Source of the DNA: Saccharothrix saharensis
Lineage (GTDB): Bacteria; Actinomycetota; Actinomycetes; Mycobacteriales; Pseudonocardiaceae
Assembly (NCBI RefSeq): GCF_006716745.1
Contig: NZ_VFPP01000001.1
Coordinates: forward strand, 4,836,001-4,900,000
DNA: 64,000 nucleotides
Direction of reading: 5' to 3'
The notes under the pieces are model-generated. The model was given only the letters and a program-made list of their open reading frames with translations, was not told the origin of the DNA and did not search any database. Below are positions 47,534 to 56,730 of the stretch, one piece after another. The position numbers were made by a program, and so were the translations under genes. The stretch's first letter is position 1. Each line of letters begins with the position of its first letter.

Positions 47534-49636
47534 GTGTTCGCGAAGTGGGGATCGCTGGCGTACCGCCGCAGGTGGGTGGTGCTGATCGCGACGGCGGCCC
47601 TCGCGGTGGTCGGCGGCATCTGGGGGCTCGGCGTGTTCGACCGGCTCAGCCAGGGCGGCTACGAAGCGCCCACCAGCGAGGCCGCCCGCGCCAACGAGGT
47701 CGCGCAGGACGCGTTCGGCCGGCAGGGCGGTGACGTCCTCGCGGTCTACGACACCACCGACCCGGCGAAGCTCCAGCGGATCGCCGCCGAGCTGGCCGAC
47801 CTCCCGACCGACGCCGTGCTGAAGGTGCAGCCGCCGTTCCCGTCGCCGGAGAGCGGCAAGTCGCTCGTGGTGGTCACGCTGCGCTCGGGCGACTCCAACA
47901 CGCAGCTCAAGCAGTACGAGCAGATCGCGGGCGAGCTCGTGGTCGACGGGCTGGACCCGCAGGTCGGCGGCCTGGTACCGACCCAGAAGGCGATCAGCGA
48001 CATGTCCGCCTCCGACCTCACCAAGGCCGAGGCGGTGTCGCTGCCGATCGTGCTCATCCTGCTGATCATCATCTTCGGCGGCCTGGTCGCCGCGTCGCTG
48101 CCGGTGCTGGTCGGCGGCCTGGCCATCGCCGGCTCGCTCGGCGTGCTGCACGCCGTCTCGCTGGTCGCCGACGTGAACTCGTTCGCGGTCAACGTGGCCA
48201 GCCTGCTCGGCCTCGGCATGGCGATCGACTACGGCCTGTTCATGGTCGGCCGGTTCCGCGAGGAGCTGGCCGCGGGCCGCGACACCCCGGACGCCGTGCG
48301 CCGGACGGTCATGTCGGCGGGCCGCACCGTGCTGTTCTCCGCGACGCTGCTGGTGATCGCGCTGGCCGGGTTGCTGCTGTTCCCCCACGGCTTCCTGAAG
48401 TCCCTCAGCTACGGCGGCATGTCCGCGGTGGCCATCGCCGCGGTCGTGTCGCTCACGCTGCTGCCCGCGCTGCTGGCCGTCCTCGGTCACCGCGTGGACA
48501 AGCTCGCCGTGCCGTGGCGCAAGAAGAAGGAGCCGTCCGAGGGCGGCTGGCGGCGGCTCGCCGGTCGCGTGATGAAGCGCCCGGTGCTGTTCGCGCTGCC
48601 GATCGTGCTCGTGCTGCTCGCGCTCGGTTCTCCGTTCCTGGGCGTGAAGTTCGGCGAGGTCACCGAGAAGGTGCTGCCCGAGGGCAACCCGGCCCGGGTC
48701 GCCGCCGAGACGGTCAACCGCGACTTCGCCGCGCTGTCCAACTCCGGCTTCAAGGTCGTGATCACCGGCGACCCGTCGCCCGCGGACGTGCAGGCGTTCG
48801 TCGGCGAGGTCGCCGCGGTGCCCGGTGTCGGCGAGGCCCAGGTGGCGGCCGAGCCCGCCAACGGCGTGTGGCTGGTCAACGCCGGGTTGGACCAGGACGC
48901 CTTGAGCGACGAGTCCAAGCAGGCGCTGCGGGACGTGCGCGCGTTGGCCGGGCCGGGCGACGAGGTGCTCGTCGGCGGCACCACGGCCATGGTGTCCGAC
49001 AGCCTCGACGCCATCGGCGACAAGCTGCCGCTGATGGTGGTGCTGCTGGTCGGCGCGACGTTCGTGCTGATGTTCCTGGCGTTCGGGTCCGTGCTGCTGC
49101 CCATCAAGGCCGTGGTGATGAGCGCGCTGAGCCTGTCGGCCACGTTCGGCGTGCTGGTGTGGGTGTTCCAGGACGGGCACGGCGCCTCGCTGCTCGGCGT
49201 CACGCCCGCGCCGCTGGAGTCCGGGATCGTGGTGCTGATGGCGGCCGTGGTCTTCGGGTTGTCCACGGACTACGAGGTGTTCCTGCTGTCGCGGATGGTC
49301 GAGGCGCGCGGTCGTGGCGCGTCGACCGAGGAAGCGGTGACGGCGGGCCTGGCCAAGACCGGGCGGGTGATCACGGCGGCGGCGCTGCTGCTGATCGTGG
49401 TGACGGGCGCGTTCGCGTTCTCGCAGATCACCATGATGCGGTTCGTCGGCGTCGGCATGATCCTGGCGCTCGCGCTGGACGCCACCGTGGTGCGGATGCT
49501 GCTCGTGCCCGCGGTGATGAAGCTGCTCGGCGACGCCGCGTGGTGGGCTCCGGGCCCGCTGCGCCGGATCCAGGAGCGGATGGCGATCCACGAGGAAGTG
49601 CCGGGCGACGAAGCGAAGGTGGCGCAACCCGCCTAG
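47534..49636 (+). CDS. MMPL family transporter
   Basis: A 700-residue RND-type transporter with two six-helix halves. Landmarks: first helix WVVLIATAALAVVGGIWGLG, IVLILLIIIFGGLVAASLPV, LGLGMAIDYGLFMVGRFREE with the proton-relay Asp-Tyr motif, and the matching second-half FGLSTDYEVFLLSRMVEARG. Shorter than mycobacterial MmpL proteins that export cell-wall lipids. GTG at 47534 follows GGGAGGA. Likely under control of the divergent TetR. Its stop shares CTAG with the convergent beta-propeller gene. Confidence 0.92.
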   Translation: MFAKWGSLAYRRRWVVLIATAALAVVGGIWGLGVFDRLSQGGYEAPTSEAARANEVAQDAFGRQGGDVLAVYDTTDPAKLQRIAAELADLPTDAVLKVQPPFPSPESGKSLVVVTLRSGDSNTQLKQYEQIAGELVVDGLDPQVGGLVPTQKAISDMSASDLTKAEAVSLPIVLILLIIIFGGLVAASLPVLVGGLAIAGSLGVLHAVSLVADVNSFAVNVASLLGLGMAIDYGLFMVGRFREELAAGRDTPDAVRRTVMSAGRTVLFSATLLVIALAGLLLFPHGFLKSLSYGGMSAVAIAAVVSLTLLPALLAVLGHRVDKLAVPWRKKKEPSEGGWRRLAGRVMKRPVLFALPIVLVLLALGSPFLGVKFGEVTEKVLPEGNPARVAAETVNRDFAALSNSGFKVVITGDPSPADVQAFVGEVAAVPGVGEAQVAAEPANGVWLVNAGLDQDALSDESKQALRDVRALAGPGDEVLVGGTTAMVSDSLDAIGDKLPLMVVLLVGATFVLMFLAFGSVLLPIKAVVMSALSLSATFGVLVWVFQDGHGASLLGVTPAPLESGIVVLMAAVVFGLSTDYEVFLLSRMVEARGRGASTEEAVTAGLAKTGRVITAAALLLIVVTGAFAFSQITMMRFVGVGMILALALDATVVRMLLVPAVMKLLGDAAWWAPGPLRRIQERMAIHEEVPGDEAKVAQPA

Positions 49637-50646
49637 GGCTGCTCGAGGGGTTCGAACGCGATGGCCGTGGCCTGGAAGCCGCGGCCATCGCCGCGCAGAC
49701 CGCTGAGCTGGAACGTGTTCAGCACCCGGTTGTCGGCGCTGTCCAGCACGGTCGCGGTGTCGCCGGTGGACAGGAACACGCGGCGGTCGCCGGGCGCGAT
49801 GGCCAACGTCTTCGCCCTGAGCCGCAACGTCCTCGCCGTCCGGGTGGTGGTGTCCAGGACGGCCACGCGGCGGTCCAGCGCGACGTAGACGCGCCGCCCG
49901 TCCGGGGTCACCGCGATGCTGCCCGCGCCCTTGCCGACCGGCGCCGACCAGCGCACCTCGTCGGCGTTCGGGTCGATCATCGAGACCGTGCCCGCGCCCT
50001 CGCCGAGGTCGAGCGAGCTGACGTAGACGGCCTTGCCGTCCGGGCTGATCGCCACGTGCTGCGGCATGCCCTCGACGTCGATGGTGGTCCGCGGGCCGGC
50101 GGTCCGGGTGTCGAGCACGCTCACCGTGCCGTCCTGCGCGTTGGCCACGTACAGCCGCTGCCCGTCCGGCGTGACCGCGATGCCCTGCGGCTGACCGCCC
50201 GCCTTGATCGCGGCGACCAGGCGGAACGTCACCGGGTCCACCACCGCGACCGCGCCGCTGCCGGTGACGTAGAGGCGCCCGCCGTCGGGGCGCAGCACCG
50301 CCTGCGCCAGTTGCGCGCGGGTGTCGATGCGGCCGACCACCTTGCCCGCCACCGGGTCGACCGCGGTGATGACGCCCGCCCAGCCGTTGACCACGTACAC
50401 CCGGCGGCCACCCGGCCCGACCGCCGCGCCCGTGGTCCACGCGCCGGTGTTCGCGCCCGCCACGACCCGTCCGTCGGAGGTGTCCAGCACCTGGACCTGA
50501 CCGCCGTGCGCGACCACGTACGCCCTCGGCGCGGGCGTGCCGGCGGCCGTGACGACGTGCGACCGCTCCTGGCCCGCGGCGGAGAGCGCGGCGGCGAGGA
50601 GGACAGCGGCGGTGCCGAGGGCTGCGGTGCGTCGTCGTCCCCACAT
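49633..50646 (-). CDS. Secreted YVTN/NHL beta-propeller protein
   Basis: A 337-residue protein with signal peptide (TAALGTAAVLLAAALSAAG) and about seven beta-propeller blades. The blades repeat the pattern AVTPDGQRLYVAN...VSVLDT, for example IAVTPDGQRLYVANAQDGTV, VAISPDGKAVYVSSLDLGEG and IAVTPDGRRVYVALDRRVAV. A surface or substrate-binding role is plausible; no enzyme motif is seen. Convergent with the MMPL gene; the two stop codons overlap in CTAG. Confidence 0.85.
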   Translation of the reverse strand: MWGRRRTAALGTAAVLLAAALSAAGQERSHVVTAAGTPAPRAYVVAHGGQVQVLDTSDGRVVAGANTGAWTTGAAVGPGGRRVYVVNGWAGVITAVDPVAGKVVGRIDTRAQLAQAVLRPDGGRLYVTGSGAVAVVDPVTFRLVAAIKAGGQPQGIAVTPDGQRLYVANAQDGTVSVLDTRTAGPRTTIDVEGMPQHVAISPDGKAVYVSSLDLGEGAGTVSMIDPNADEVRWSAPVGKGAGSIAVTPDGRRVYVALDRRVAVLDTTTRTARTLRLRAKTLAIAPGDRRVFLSTGDTATVLDSADNRVLNTFQLSGLRGDGRGFQATAIAFEPLEQP

Positions 50647-50831
50647 GGCTGGATGGGAACACCGCCGCGCGGTCGGCTTCCACCCTGGTCCTACGGACGG
50701 GTGCCATTTGTGCCGGACCGGGTGATGAGGTCCTGGCTGCCGCCCGCGGCGGCGGGGCGGGCGGCAACGGCGGCGGTGCGCCCGGCGCCGGTCGCTCGGG
50801 GGGCGAAACGACCGACGCCGGACCCCTGCCG

Positions 50832-50963
50832 GTGCCGGAGCACCGGTGGTCGTACCCCGACGACGTAGACCTCTACCACCAGGTTGACGCAGTGCGGGCC
50901 GTTTTGGATCCCGAGAGCTACGAATCAGCCGAAATTCGTCGAGTTGCCACCAGCTTGGCGTAA
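50832..50963 (+). CDS. Possible small ORF or gene fragment
   Basis: A GTG-started frame of 43 codons reads VPEHRWSYPDDVDLYHQVDA and VRAVLDPESYESAEIRRVAT to TAA. It looks protein-like and its frame stays open for over 250 bases upstream, but there is no ribosome site and its last 46 bases overlap the 3' end of the DUF2339 gene. Could be the tail of a decayed gene or chance. Confidence 0.25.
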   Translation: MPEHRWSYPDDVDLYHQVDAVRAVLDPESYESAEIRRVATSLA

Positions 50964-52984
50964 CGGGTGCCCGCCGTCAGGAGGACGAGGCCCGCGCCGA
51001 TGAACGCGAGCACGCGCGCGATGCCGTCCAGCGCGGCCATGTCGAACAGCAGCAGCTTCGCCACCGCGGCCCCGACCAGCACCAATCCGGCCACCCGCAG
51101 TGACTTCCGGTCGATGCCGCGCACCAGCAGCACCAGCGCGGCGACCGTCCACGACACGGTCACGATCGAGTGACCGAAGAGGAATCCGGTCACGTCCTGC
51201 GACACCAGCAGCGCGCCGCACAGCACGACCCCGGCCGCCGCGTACAGCAGCACGACACCGGCCACCACCCACGGGAACGGGTGCCTGCCCAGCACGCCCA
51301 GGCCCGACGCGACCCACGGCAGCACGACCGCGAGCACACCGAGGACCAGTGCGGTCAGCACGCCGGACACCAGGAACCCCGCGGTGTCCGCGCGCCACGG
51401 TTCGTCCAGCAGCAGTCGCGGCGGCACGGCGGTGCCGAGGGTGAGCAGGGTGCCGATGACGCCGAACACGAGCGAGCCGAGCAGCGGACCGCGTGACGCC
51501 AGGACCTTCGCCAGGAACGCCAGCACCAACGCCTCGGCCAGCACCACCGCGGCGCGCGTGCCGCCGTCGAGGGCCAGCGCCGTCGCCTGGAACAGCGCGA
51601 ACACGCCGACCCCGCCGACCGCCGCGGCGAAGTTCCCCGGCAACGACCGCCGACCCGCCGCCCACAACGCGAGCATCAGCACCGCGACCGCGCCCGCGAC
51701 TCCCGCGCCCAGGCGGCGGTCGAGCACCGCGGTGGTGAGCAGGGCCGGCAACGGCGAGCCGACGGCGAGTGCGAGCGCGGTGACGTCGTCGGGGCGGACC
51801 TTGACCGTGAGCACCGCGGCCGCGACGCCGATCACGGCGGCCAGCAGGGAGATCCCGGCCAGGGTGAGCTCGTCCGCGCGGTTGATCACCAGGACCGAGG
51901 CGATCAGCGGCGGCACGCCGGCGGTGACCGCGAGCCACGGCCAGTCGCGCTTGAGGTGCACCGGGCTCGCCGCGATCTTCAGGACCAGCAGGAACGCGAC
52001 CAGCAGCGGCGTGAAGCCCTGGGTGAGGACGGGGGCGCACAGGGCGCAGGCCGCGACCACGCCGATGGCGAGGGCCGCGGAGTCCCAGCGCAGCGCGAGC
52101 AGCAGCCCACCGCCCGCGATGAGCAGGCCGGCGGCCAGGCCACCGCCCCCGGGCAGGTACTCGTAGATCGAGGTGGCCGCGATGACGTCGAGGTAGAGCA
52201 CGGCGATGCCGGTGGCGGCGAGGGCGAACGCGCCGGTCCGGCCGGCCGGGGTGCGGTGCAGCCACAGGCCGAGGCCGACCAGCGCGCCACCGAGCGCGGC
52301 GCCGCCGAGCACGCGCGGCAGCGGCCCGAGGTAGCCGCGCTGCACGGCCAGGACGAGGAGCAGCACGACGCCGAGCAGCGTCACCGCGCCGCCGACCCAG
52401 GCGAGGAGCTTGCTGCCCGCGCCGTCCTTGGCGAGGCGGTCGAAGAGGGTGGGGCCGGGCGGCGGCGGAGGGGCGGGCGTCCAGTGGGGGACGGGCGGCG
52501 GACCCCAGCCGCCGGCGGTCGGCGGGGGCGGAGCGGCCGGGTACGCGTGGGGTGGCACGGTGGCTTGCGGCGGTACCGGCGGCTGCGGCCTCGGCTGCGC
52601 CGGTGCGGACCGGACCGGTTGGGACTGCGCAGGCCGAAGGGGTTCGGCCTGCGGGGCGGTCGACGCACCCGGTTGAACGGCAGCGGTGGTCGGTGCTGCC
52701 GCGGAAGTGGGCGCTGCGGAAGTGGGCGCTGCGGAAGTGGGCGCTGCGGAAGTGGGCGCTGCGGAAGTGGGCGCTGCGGAGGCGGGCGCTGCGGTGGTCG
52801 GCGCTGCGGCTGTGGCCGTGGCAGTGGTGGCGGCCGTGGTCGTGGTGGGTGGCGCGGAGGCCGTCGCCACCGGCTGCGCGCTGCCGACCCGGTGCAGCTC
52901 CAGGCCGACCGCCTCCAAGCGGCGACCCAGGTGCCCGAGTTCGTCAGCCAGCCTCGTCAGCGGGTCCTGCCCGGTACCGGTCAT
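50918..52984 (-). CDS. DUF2339 family polytopic membrane protein
   Basis: A 688-residue protein. A coiled-coil start (LTRLADELGHLGRRLEAVGL) is followed by a low-complexity Ala/Pro/Thr/Ser linker, then about 18 transmembrane helices (LLAWVGGAVTLLGVVLLLVL and many more), typical of DUF2339. The linker contains five perfect 15-bp tandem repeats giving (SAAPT)n. ATG at 52984 (MTGTGQDPL) is preferred to a GTG at 53029. Function of the family is unknown. Divergent from ribokinase. Confidence 0.82.
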   Translation of the reverse strand: MTGTGQDPLTRLADELGHLGRRLEAVGLELHRVGSAQPVATASAPPTTTTAATTATATAAAPTTAAPASAAPTSAAPTSAAPTSAAPTSAAPTSAAAPTTAAVQPGASTAPQAEPLRPAQSQPVRSAPAQPRPQPPVPPQATVPPHAYPAAPPPPTAGGWGPPPVPHWTPAPPPPPGPTLFDRLAKDGAGSKLLAWVGGAVTLLGVVLLLVLAVQRGYLGPLPRVLGGAALGGALVGLGLWLHRTPAGRTGAFALAATGIAVLYLDVIAATSIYEYLPGGGGLAAGLLIAGGGLLLALRWDSAALAIGVVAACALCAPVLTQGFTPLLVAFLLVLKIAASPVHLKRDWPWLAVTAGVPPLIASVLVINRADELTLAGISLLAAVIGVAAAVLTVKVRPDDVTALALAVGSPLPALLTTAVLDRRLGAGVAGAVAVLMLALWAAGRRSLPGNFAAAVGGVGVFALFQATALALDGGTRAAVVLAEALVLAFLAKVLASRGPLLGSLVFGVIGTLLTLGTAVPPRLLLDEPWRADTAGFLVSGVLTALVLGVLAVVLPWVASGLGVLGRHPFPWVVAGVVLLYAAAGVVLCGALLVSQDVTGFLFGHSIVTVSWTVAALVLLVRGIDRKSLRVAGLVLVGAAVAKLLLFDMAALDGIARVLAFIGAGLVLLTAGTRYAKLVATRRISADS
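52701..52805. repeat. 15-bp tandem repeats (minisatellite) in the DUF2339 gene
   Basis: Five perfect copies of GCGGAAGTGGGCGCT (52701-52775) and two diverged copies (to 52805) encode repeats of SAAPT on the minus strand. The multiple-of-three unit keeps frame, so copy number could vary between strains. Confidence 0.9.
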
Positions 52985-53080
52985 GTGACCAGGGTCGCCT
53001 CGAATCGGTGTATCCGGAATCCGTACCACTACTCAACCGGGTACCGAACGGGTCACGGCCGGACCTGGCAGAGTTCCACC

Positions 53081-53944
53081 GTGACTGTTCTCGTGCTCGG
53101 TTCGGCCAACGCGGACCTCGTGGTGCCGGTGCCCCGCCGTCCCGCCGGCGGTGAGACGGTGCTCGGTGGCGACACGGTCGTCCTGCCCGGCGGCAAGGGC
53201 GCGAACACCGCCGTCGCCGCCGCCCGGCTCGGCGCGTCGGTGGCGTTCGTCGGCGCGGTGGGCGGCGACCAGTACGGGCGGCTGCTGCTGGAGTCGTTGT
53301 CGTCGTCGGGTGTGCGGACCGACTTCGTGCGCACGTCGTCCCGACCCACGGGCCTGGCGTACATCACCGTGACACCGGACGGCGAGAACTCGATCGTCGT
53401 GGCACCCGGCGCGAACTCCGACCTGGGCGTGTCCGATGTGGACGCCCTGACCTGGGACGACGTTTCGGTGCTGGTGTGCTCGCTGGAGGTGCCGGTGCCG
53501 ACCGTGGCGCACGCCGTGCGGACGGCGGCCTCCCGCGGCGTGCGGCCGGTGCTGAACCTGTCGCCGGTGGTCGAGGTGCCCGCGGACGCGCTGGCCCTGC
53601 TGGACCCGCTGATCGTGAACGAGCACGAGGCCGCGTCGCTGGCGTCGTCGTTCGAGGGGCTGCTGGCGCTGGGCCCGCGGTCCGCCGTGGTCACGCTGGG
53701 CGCGCGCGGCGCGGCCGTCGTCACGCCGTCCGGTGTGGTGGAGGTCGACGCGCCGGACGTGTCCGTTGTGGACACCACGGGTGCCGGCGACGCGTTCGCG
53801 GGCGCGCTGGCGTTCGGGCTGTCGTCCGGCTCGTCCCTGCCGGGAGCCGCCCGTTTCGCCGCCCGCGTGGCCGCCGTGTCGGTGACCTCGGCCGGCGCGC
53901 AACCGTCGTACCCGACCCTGGAGCAGGTGCGGAAATCCGGGTGA
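53081..53944 (+). CDS. Ribokinase
   Basis: A 287-residue PfkB-family sugar kinase. N-terminal LVLGSANADLVVPVPRRPAG, substrate loop VLPGGKGANTAVAAARLGAS, and the catalytic DTTGAGDAFAGALAFG with its base aspartate near the C-terminus are all typical of ribokinase (phosphorylation of D-ribose at O5). Slightly shorter than E. coli RbsK (309). No ribose transporter or regulator is adjacent. GTG at 53081 is the only start giving the family N-terminus; the leader has no obvious Shine-Dalgarno. Confidence 0.87.
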   Translation: MTVLVLGSANADLVVPVPRRPAGGETVLGGDTVVLPGGKGANTAVAAARLGASVAFVGAVGGDQYGRLLLESLSSSGVRTDFVRTSSRPTGLAYITVTPDGENSIVVAPGANSDLGVSDVDALTWDDVSVLVCSLEVPVPTVAHAVRTAASRGVRPVLNLSPVVEVPADALALLDPLIVNEHEAASLASSFEGLLALGPRSAVVTLGARGAAVVTPSGVVEVDAPDVSVVDTTGAGDAFAGALAFGLSSGSSLPGAARFAARVAAVSVTSAGAQPSYPTLEQVRKSG

Positions 53945-53975
53945 TCGCGGACGGTGGAACCGGCACCATCGTGGC

Positions 53976-54884
53976 GTGGAGGGCATCGGGGGCAACCGGG
54001 TCGGGTGGGCGGAGCTGCCCGAGTCCGTGCGCGCGGCCGTGGAGGACGGGCTCGGGTCGCCGGTCGTCCGGGCGGTGAGCTGCGCGGGCGGGTTCTCGCC
54101 GGGGCTCGCGTCACGGCTCCGGCTGGCCGACGGGCGGTCGGTGTTCGCCAAGGCGGTGAGCGCCGCCGCGAACCCGCGCAGCGCGGCCGCGCACCGGCGG
54201 GAAGCCGGGATCGCCTCGCTCGTGCCGGGTCCGCGGCTGCTCTGGTCCGGCGCCGAGGGCGACTGGGTGGCCCTGGTCTTCGAGCAGGTGGACGGTCGCA
54301 CCCCCGCGCTGCCGTGGGTCGCCCGCGAGTGGGAACGGGTGCACGCGGCCCTGGTCGCGCTGGCTTCGGTGCCCGCCCCGGCGGAGCTCGGGTCGATCTC
54401 GGCCGACCCGGCCGCGCTGTCCGGGTGGCGGTCGCTGGCGGCCGCGCCGCTGCCGGGGGTCGACCCGTGGGCGCTGGCCCGGTTGGACGAGCTGGCGGCG
54501 TGGGAGGAGCGGTGGGCCGAGGCCGCGACCGGCACGGCGCTGGTGCACGGCGACGTGCGCGCGGACAACGTGCTGCTGACCTCGTCCGGTGTCGTGTTCG
54601 TCGACTGGCCGCAGGCGGGCGCGGGCGCGCCCTGGGTCGACCTGGCGCTGCTGCTGCCGTCGCTGGCGATGCAGGGCGGGCCGGATCCCGAGGACGTCTG
54701 GCGCTCGTCACCGCTGGCGCGGGGAGCCGACCCGGACGCGGTGATCGCGGTCGCCGCGGCGAGCGCCGGGTACTTCGTCCACTCGTCCCTGCTGCCGCCA
54801 CCGCCCGGCCTGCCGACGGTGCGCGCGTTCCAGGCGGCGCAGGCCGGACCCGCGCTGCGGTGGTTGCGGCACCTGCTGGGGTAG
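53976..54884 (+). CDS. Phosphotransferase (aminoglycoside phosphotransferase/choline kinase fold)
   Basis: A 302-residue APH-family protein. The nucleotide region includes GRSVFAKAVSAAANPRSAAA, the catalytic loop is VHGDVRADNVLL and the metal-binding segment VFVDWPQAGAG. Substrate unknown; most such actinobacterial genes are not resistance determinants. GTG at 53976 lies 31 bases after ribokinase, suggesting co-transcription. It ends before the ptsI promoter. Confidence 0.8.
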   Translation: MEGIGGNRVGWAELPESVRAAVEDGLGSPVVRAVSCAGGFSPGLASRLRLADGRSVFAKAVSAAANPRSAAAHRREAGIASLVPGPRLLWSGAEGDWVALVFEQVDGRTPALPWVAREWERVHAALVALASVPAPAELGSISADPAALSGWRSLAAAPLPGVDPWALARLDELAAWEERWAEAATGTALVHGDVRADNVLLTSSGVVFVDWPQAGAGAPWVDLALLLPSLAMQGGPDPEDVWRSSPLARGADPDAVIAVAAASAGYFVHSSLLPPPPGLPTVRAFQAAQAGPALRWLRHLLG

Positions 54885-54939
54885 CGCGCCCGGGCCGGGT
54901 GGCGTTGGCTTGTCTTCCACGTCCGATCGACCTGAGGGT

Positions 54940-54954
54940 ATGGTCTAGACCATG
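54940..54954 (+). promoter_or_regulatory. DasR-type dre operator overlapping the ptsI -10 and start
   Basis: TGGTCTAGACCA (54941-54952), a perfect core of the DasR-responsive element, ends on the A of the ptsI ATG (54952). TATGGT (54940-54945) six bases before the ATG could be the -10 of a leaderless transcript, which DasR would block completely. Confidence 0.8.
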
Positions 54955-56583
54955 TCGAGTGCGCGGCTGAGCGGTGTCGGGGTCAGTTCCGGGCGGGCGT
55001 CCGGGCCGGTGGTCCGGGTCGCGGAACCCCTGGGGGAGCCCCCGGCCGGGCCCGCGCCGAGCGACCCGGCGGCCGAGGCCGCGCGGATCAGGCCGGCGGC
55101 GGACGTGGTCGTGGCCCGGTTGCACGAGCGGGCCGCGGCGGCGAGCGGTGACGCGAAGGACGTGCTGGAGACGACGGCGGCGATGGCGGCCGACCCCGCG
55201 CTGCTGTCCCAGGCCGAGAAGCTCGTGACGGCCGACGCCCTGCCCGCCGCACGGGCCGTGCACCAGGCCGCGGCCGGGTTCATCACCGCCCTCGAGGCGG
55301 CCGGCGGGTACATGGCCGAACGGGCCCGCGACGTGCGCGACGTGCGCGACCGGCTGGTCGCCGAGCTGCTCGGCGTGGCCGCGCCCGGCGTGCCGTCGCT
55401 GACCTCGCCGTCCGTGCTGGTGGCCCGCGACCTCGCGCCCGCCGACACCGCGGGCCTCGACCCGGCGAAGGTGCTCGCGCTGGTCACCGAGGAGGGCGGC
55501 CCCACCTCGCACACCGCGATCCTGGCCCGGTCGCTGGGCATCCCGGCCGTGGTCGCGTGCCGCGGCGTCCTGGACCTCGACGTGCCCGCCCTGCTGGTGG
55601 ACGGCGACACCGGCGTGGTGCAGGCGTCCGACGGCACGGTCCGCGCGGCGCACGTCGCCGGGCGGGCCGAGTGGAACGGCGTCGGCGCGCTGCGCGACGG
55701 CTACCGGGTGAAGGTGCTCGGCAACGTCGGCTCGCCCGCCGACGCGGTCGCGGCGGCCGCCGGCGGCGCGGAGGGCGTCGGCCTGTTCCGCACCGAGTTC
55801 TGCTTCCTGTCCGCCGCGACCGAGCCGTCCGTGGCCGAGCAGCGCGCGGCGTACGCGGCGGTGCTCGCGCCGTTCGCGGGCAAGCCCGTGGTGGTCCGCA
55901 CGCTGGACGCGGGCGCGGACAAGCCGCTGCCGTTCCTCGCGCCCGAGCCCGAGCCGAACCCGGCGCTGGGCGTGCGCGGCCTGCGCGTCGCCTTCGACCG
56001 CCCCGACGTGCTGGAACGCCAGCTCGAAGCGATCGCCCTGGCCGCCGCCGACACCGACGCCGAGGTGTCGGTGATGGCGCCCATGGTCGCCACCGCCGCC
56101 GAGGCCGCGTGGTTCGTCGAACGGGCGCGTGCCGCGGGCATCCGGCGGGCGGGCGTGATGATCGAGGTCCCGGCGGCGGCGCTGGTCGCCGCCGAGGTGC
56201 TGGCCGCGGTCGACTTCGTCTCCATCGGCACGAACGACCTGGCCCAGTACGTGTTCGCGGCGGACCGGCAGGTGGGCGCGGTGGCGGCGCTCAACGACCC
56301 GTGGCAGCCGGCGCTGCTGCGGCTGGTCAAGCTGGTCGGCGACGCGGGCACGGCCGCGGGCAAGCCGGTGGGCGTGTGCGGTGAATCCGCCGCCGACCCG
56401 CTGCTGGCGTGCGTGCTGACCGGGCTGGGCGTGACGAGCCTGTCGATGAACCACACGGCGCTGGCGGGCGTCGGCGCGAAGCTCGCCACGACCAGCTTCG
56501 ACCTGTGCCAACTGGCGGCGCGCGGCGCGGTGGCGGCGGCCGACCCGGCATCAGCGAAGCTCGCCGCCCGCGCCCCGCACTAG
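54952..56583 (+). CDS. ptsI: Phosphoenolpyruvate-protein phosphotransferase (PTS Enzyme I)
   Basis: A 543-residue Enzyme I that passes phosphate from PEP to HPr. The active-site histidine lies in EEGGPTSHTAILARSLGIPA. The PEP-binding barrel has GVGLFRTEFCFL, PVVVRTLDAGADKPLPFL, NPALGVRGLRVAFDRP, the metal site EVPAAALVA and DFVSIGTNDLAQYVFAADR, and the catalytic cysteine in KPVGVCGESAADP. ATG at 54952 is set by the leaderless promoter and the dre operator. The gene stands alone; HPr and IIA are not nearby. Confidence 0.96.
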   Translation: MSSARLSGVGVSSGRASGPVVRVAEPLGEPPAGPAPSDPAAEAARIRPAADVVVARLHERAAAASGDAKDVLETTAAMAADPALLSQAEKLVTADALPAARAVHQAAAGFITALEAAGGYMAERARDVRDVRDRLVAELLGVAAPGVPSLTSPSVLVARDLAPADTAGLDPAKVLALVTEEGGPTSHTAILARSLGIPAVVACRGVLDLDVPALLVDGDTGVVQASDGTVRAAHVAGRAEWNGVGALRDGYRVKVLGNVGSPADAVAAAAGGAEGVGLFRTEFCFLSAATEPSVAEQRAAYAAVLAPFAGKPVVVRTLDAGADKPLPFLAPEPEPNPALGVRGLRVAFDRPDVLERQLEAIALAAADTDAEVSVMAPMVATAAEAAWFVERARAAGIRRAGVMIEVPAAALVAAEVLAAVDFVSIGTNDLAQYVFAADRQVGAVAALNDPWQPALLRLVKLVGDAGTAAGKPVGVCGESAADPLLACVLTGLGVTSLSMNHTALAGVGAKLATTSFDLCQLAARGAVAAADPASAKLAARAPH

Positions 56584-56730
56584 GAAGCGAGCCCACGCCG
56601 CCGCGCCGAACCGCAGCACGGGGCCTTCGGCGTTCTTGGAGTCGCGCACACCCGTGATCTCGACGGTGTGCGCGACCTCGACGCACTCGCCGCCGTTTGG
56701 CCCGCTGTGGCTGCTCCTGCGCCAGTTCAT
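56551..56730 (-). CDS. DUF397 domain protein
   Basis: A 59-residue protein with the family pattern WRRSSHSGPNGGECVEVAHT, VRDSKNAEGPVLRF and W-rich end AAAWARFLVRG. In streptomycetes DUF397 proteins pair with a DUF5753 helix-turn-helix protein and may act as a small partner or toxin-antitoxin-like element. The start overlaps the stop of the DUF5753 gene (ATGA), and the 3' end overlaps ptsI by 33 bases in convergent orientation. Confidence 0.9.
   Translation of the reverse strand: MNWRRSSHSGPNGGECVEVAHTVEITGVRDSKNAEGPVLRFGAAAWARFLVRGAGGELR

Noticed and set aside
47441..50767. 1108-codon minus-strand frame over the MMPL and beta-propeller genes
   Set aside because: Frame matches neither real gene, with Arg/Gly/His-rich shadow composition and no domain.
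53053..56511. 1152-codon minus-strand frame over ribokinase, the kinase-like gene and ptsI
   Set aside because: The plus-strand genes have catalytic motifs and correct boundaries; this frame spans three of them and shows only biased composition.
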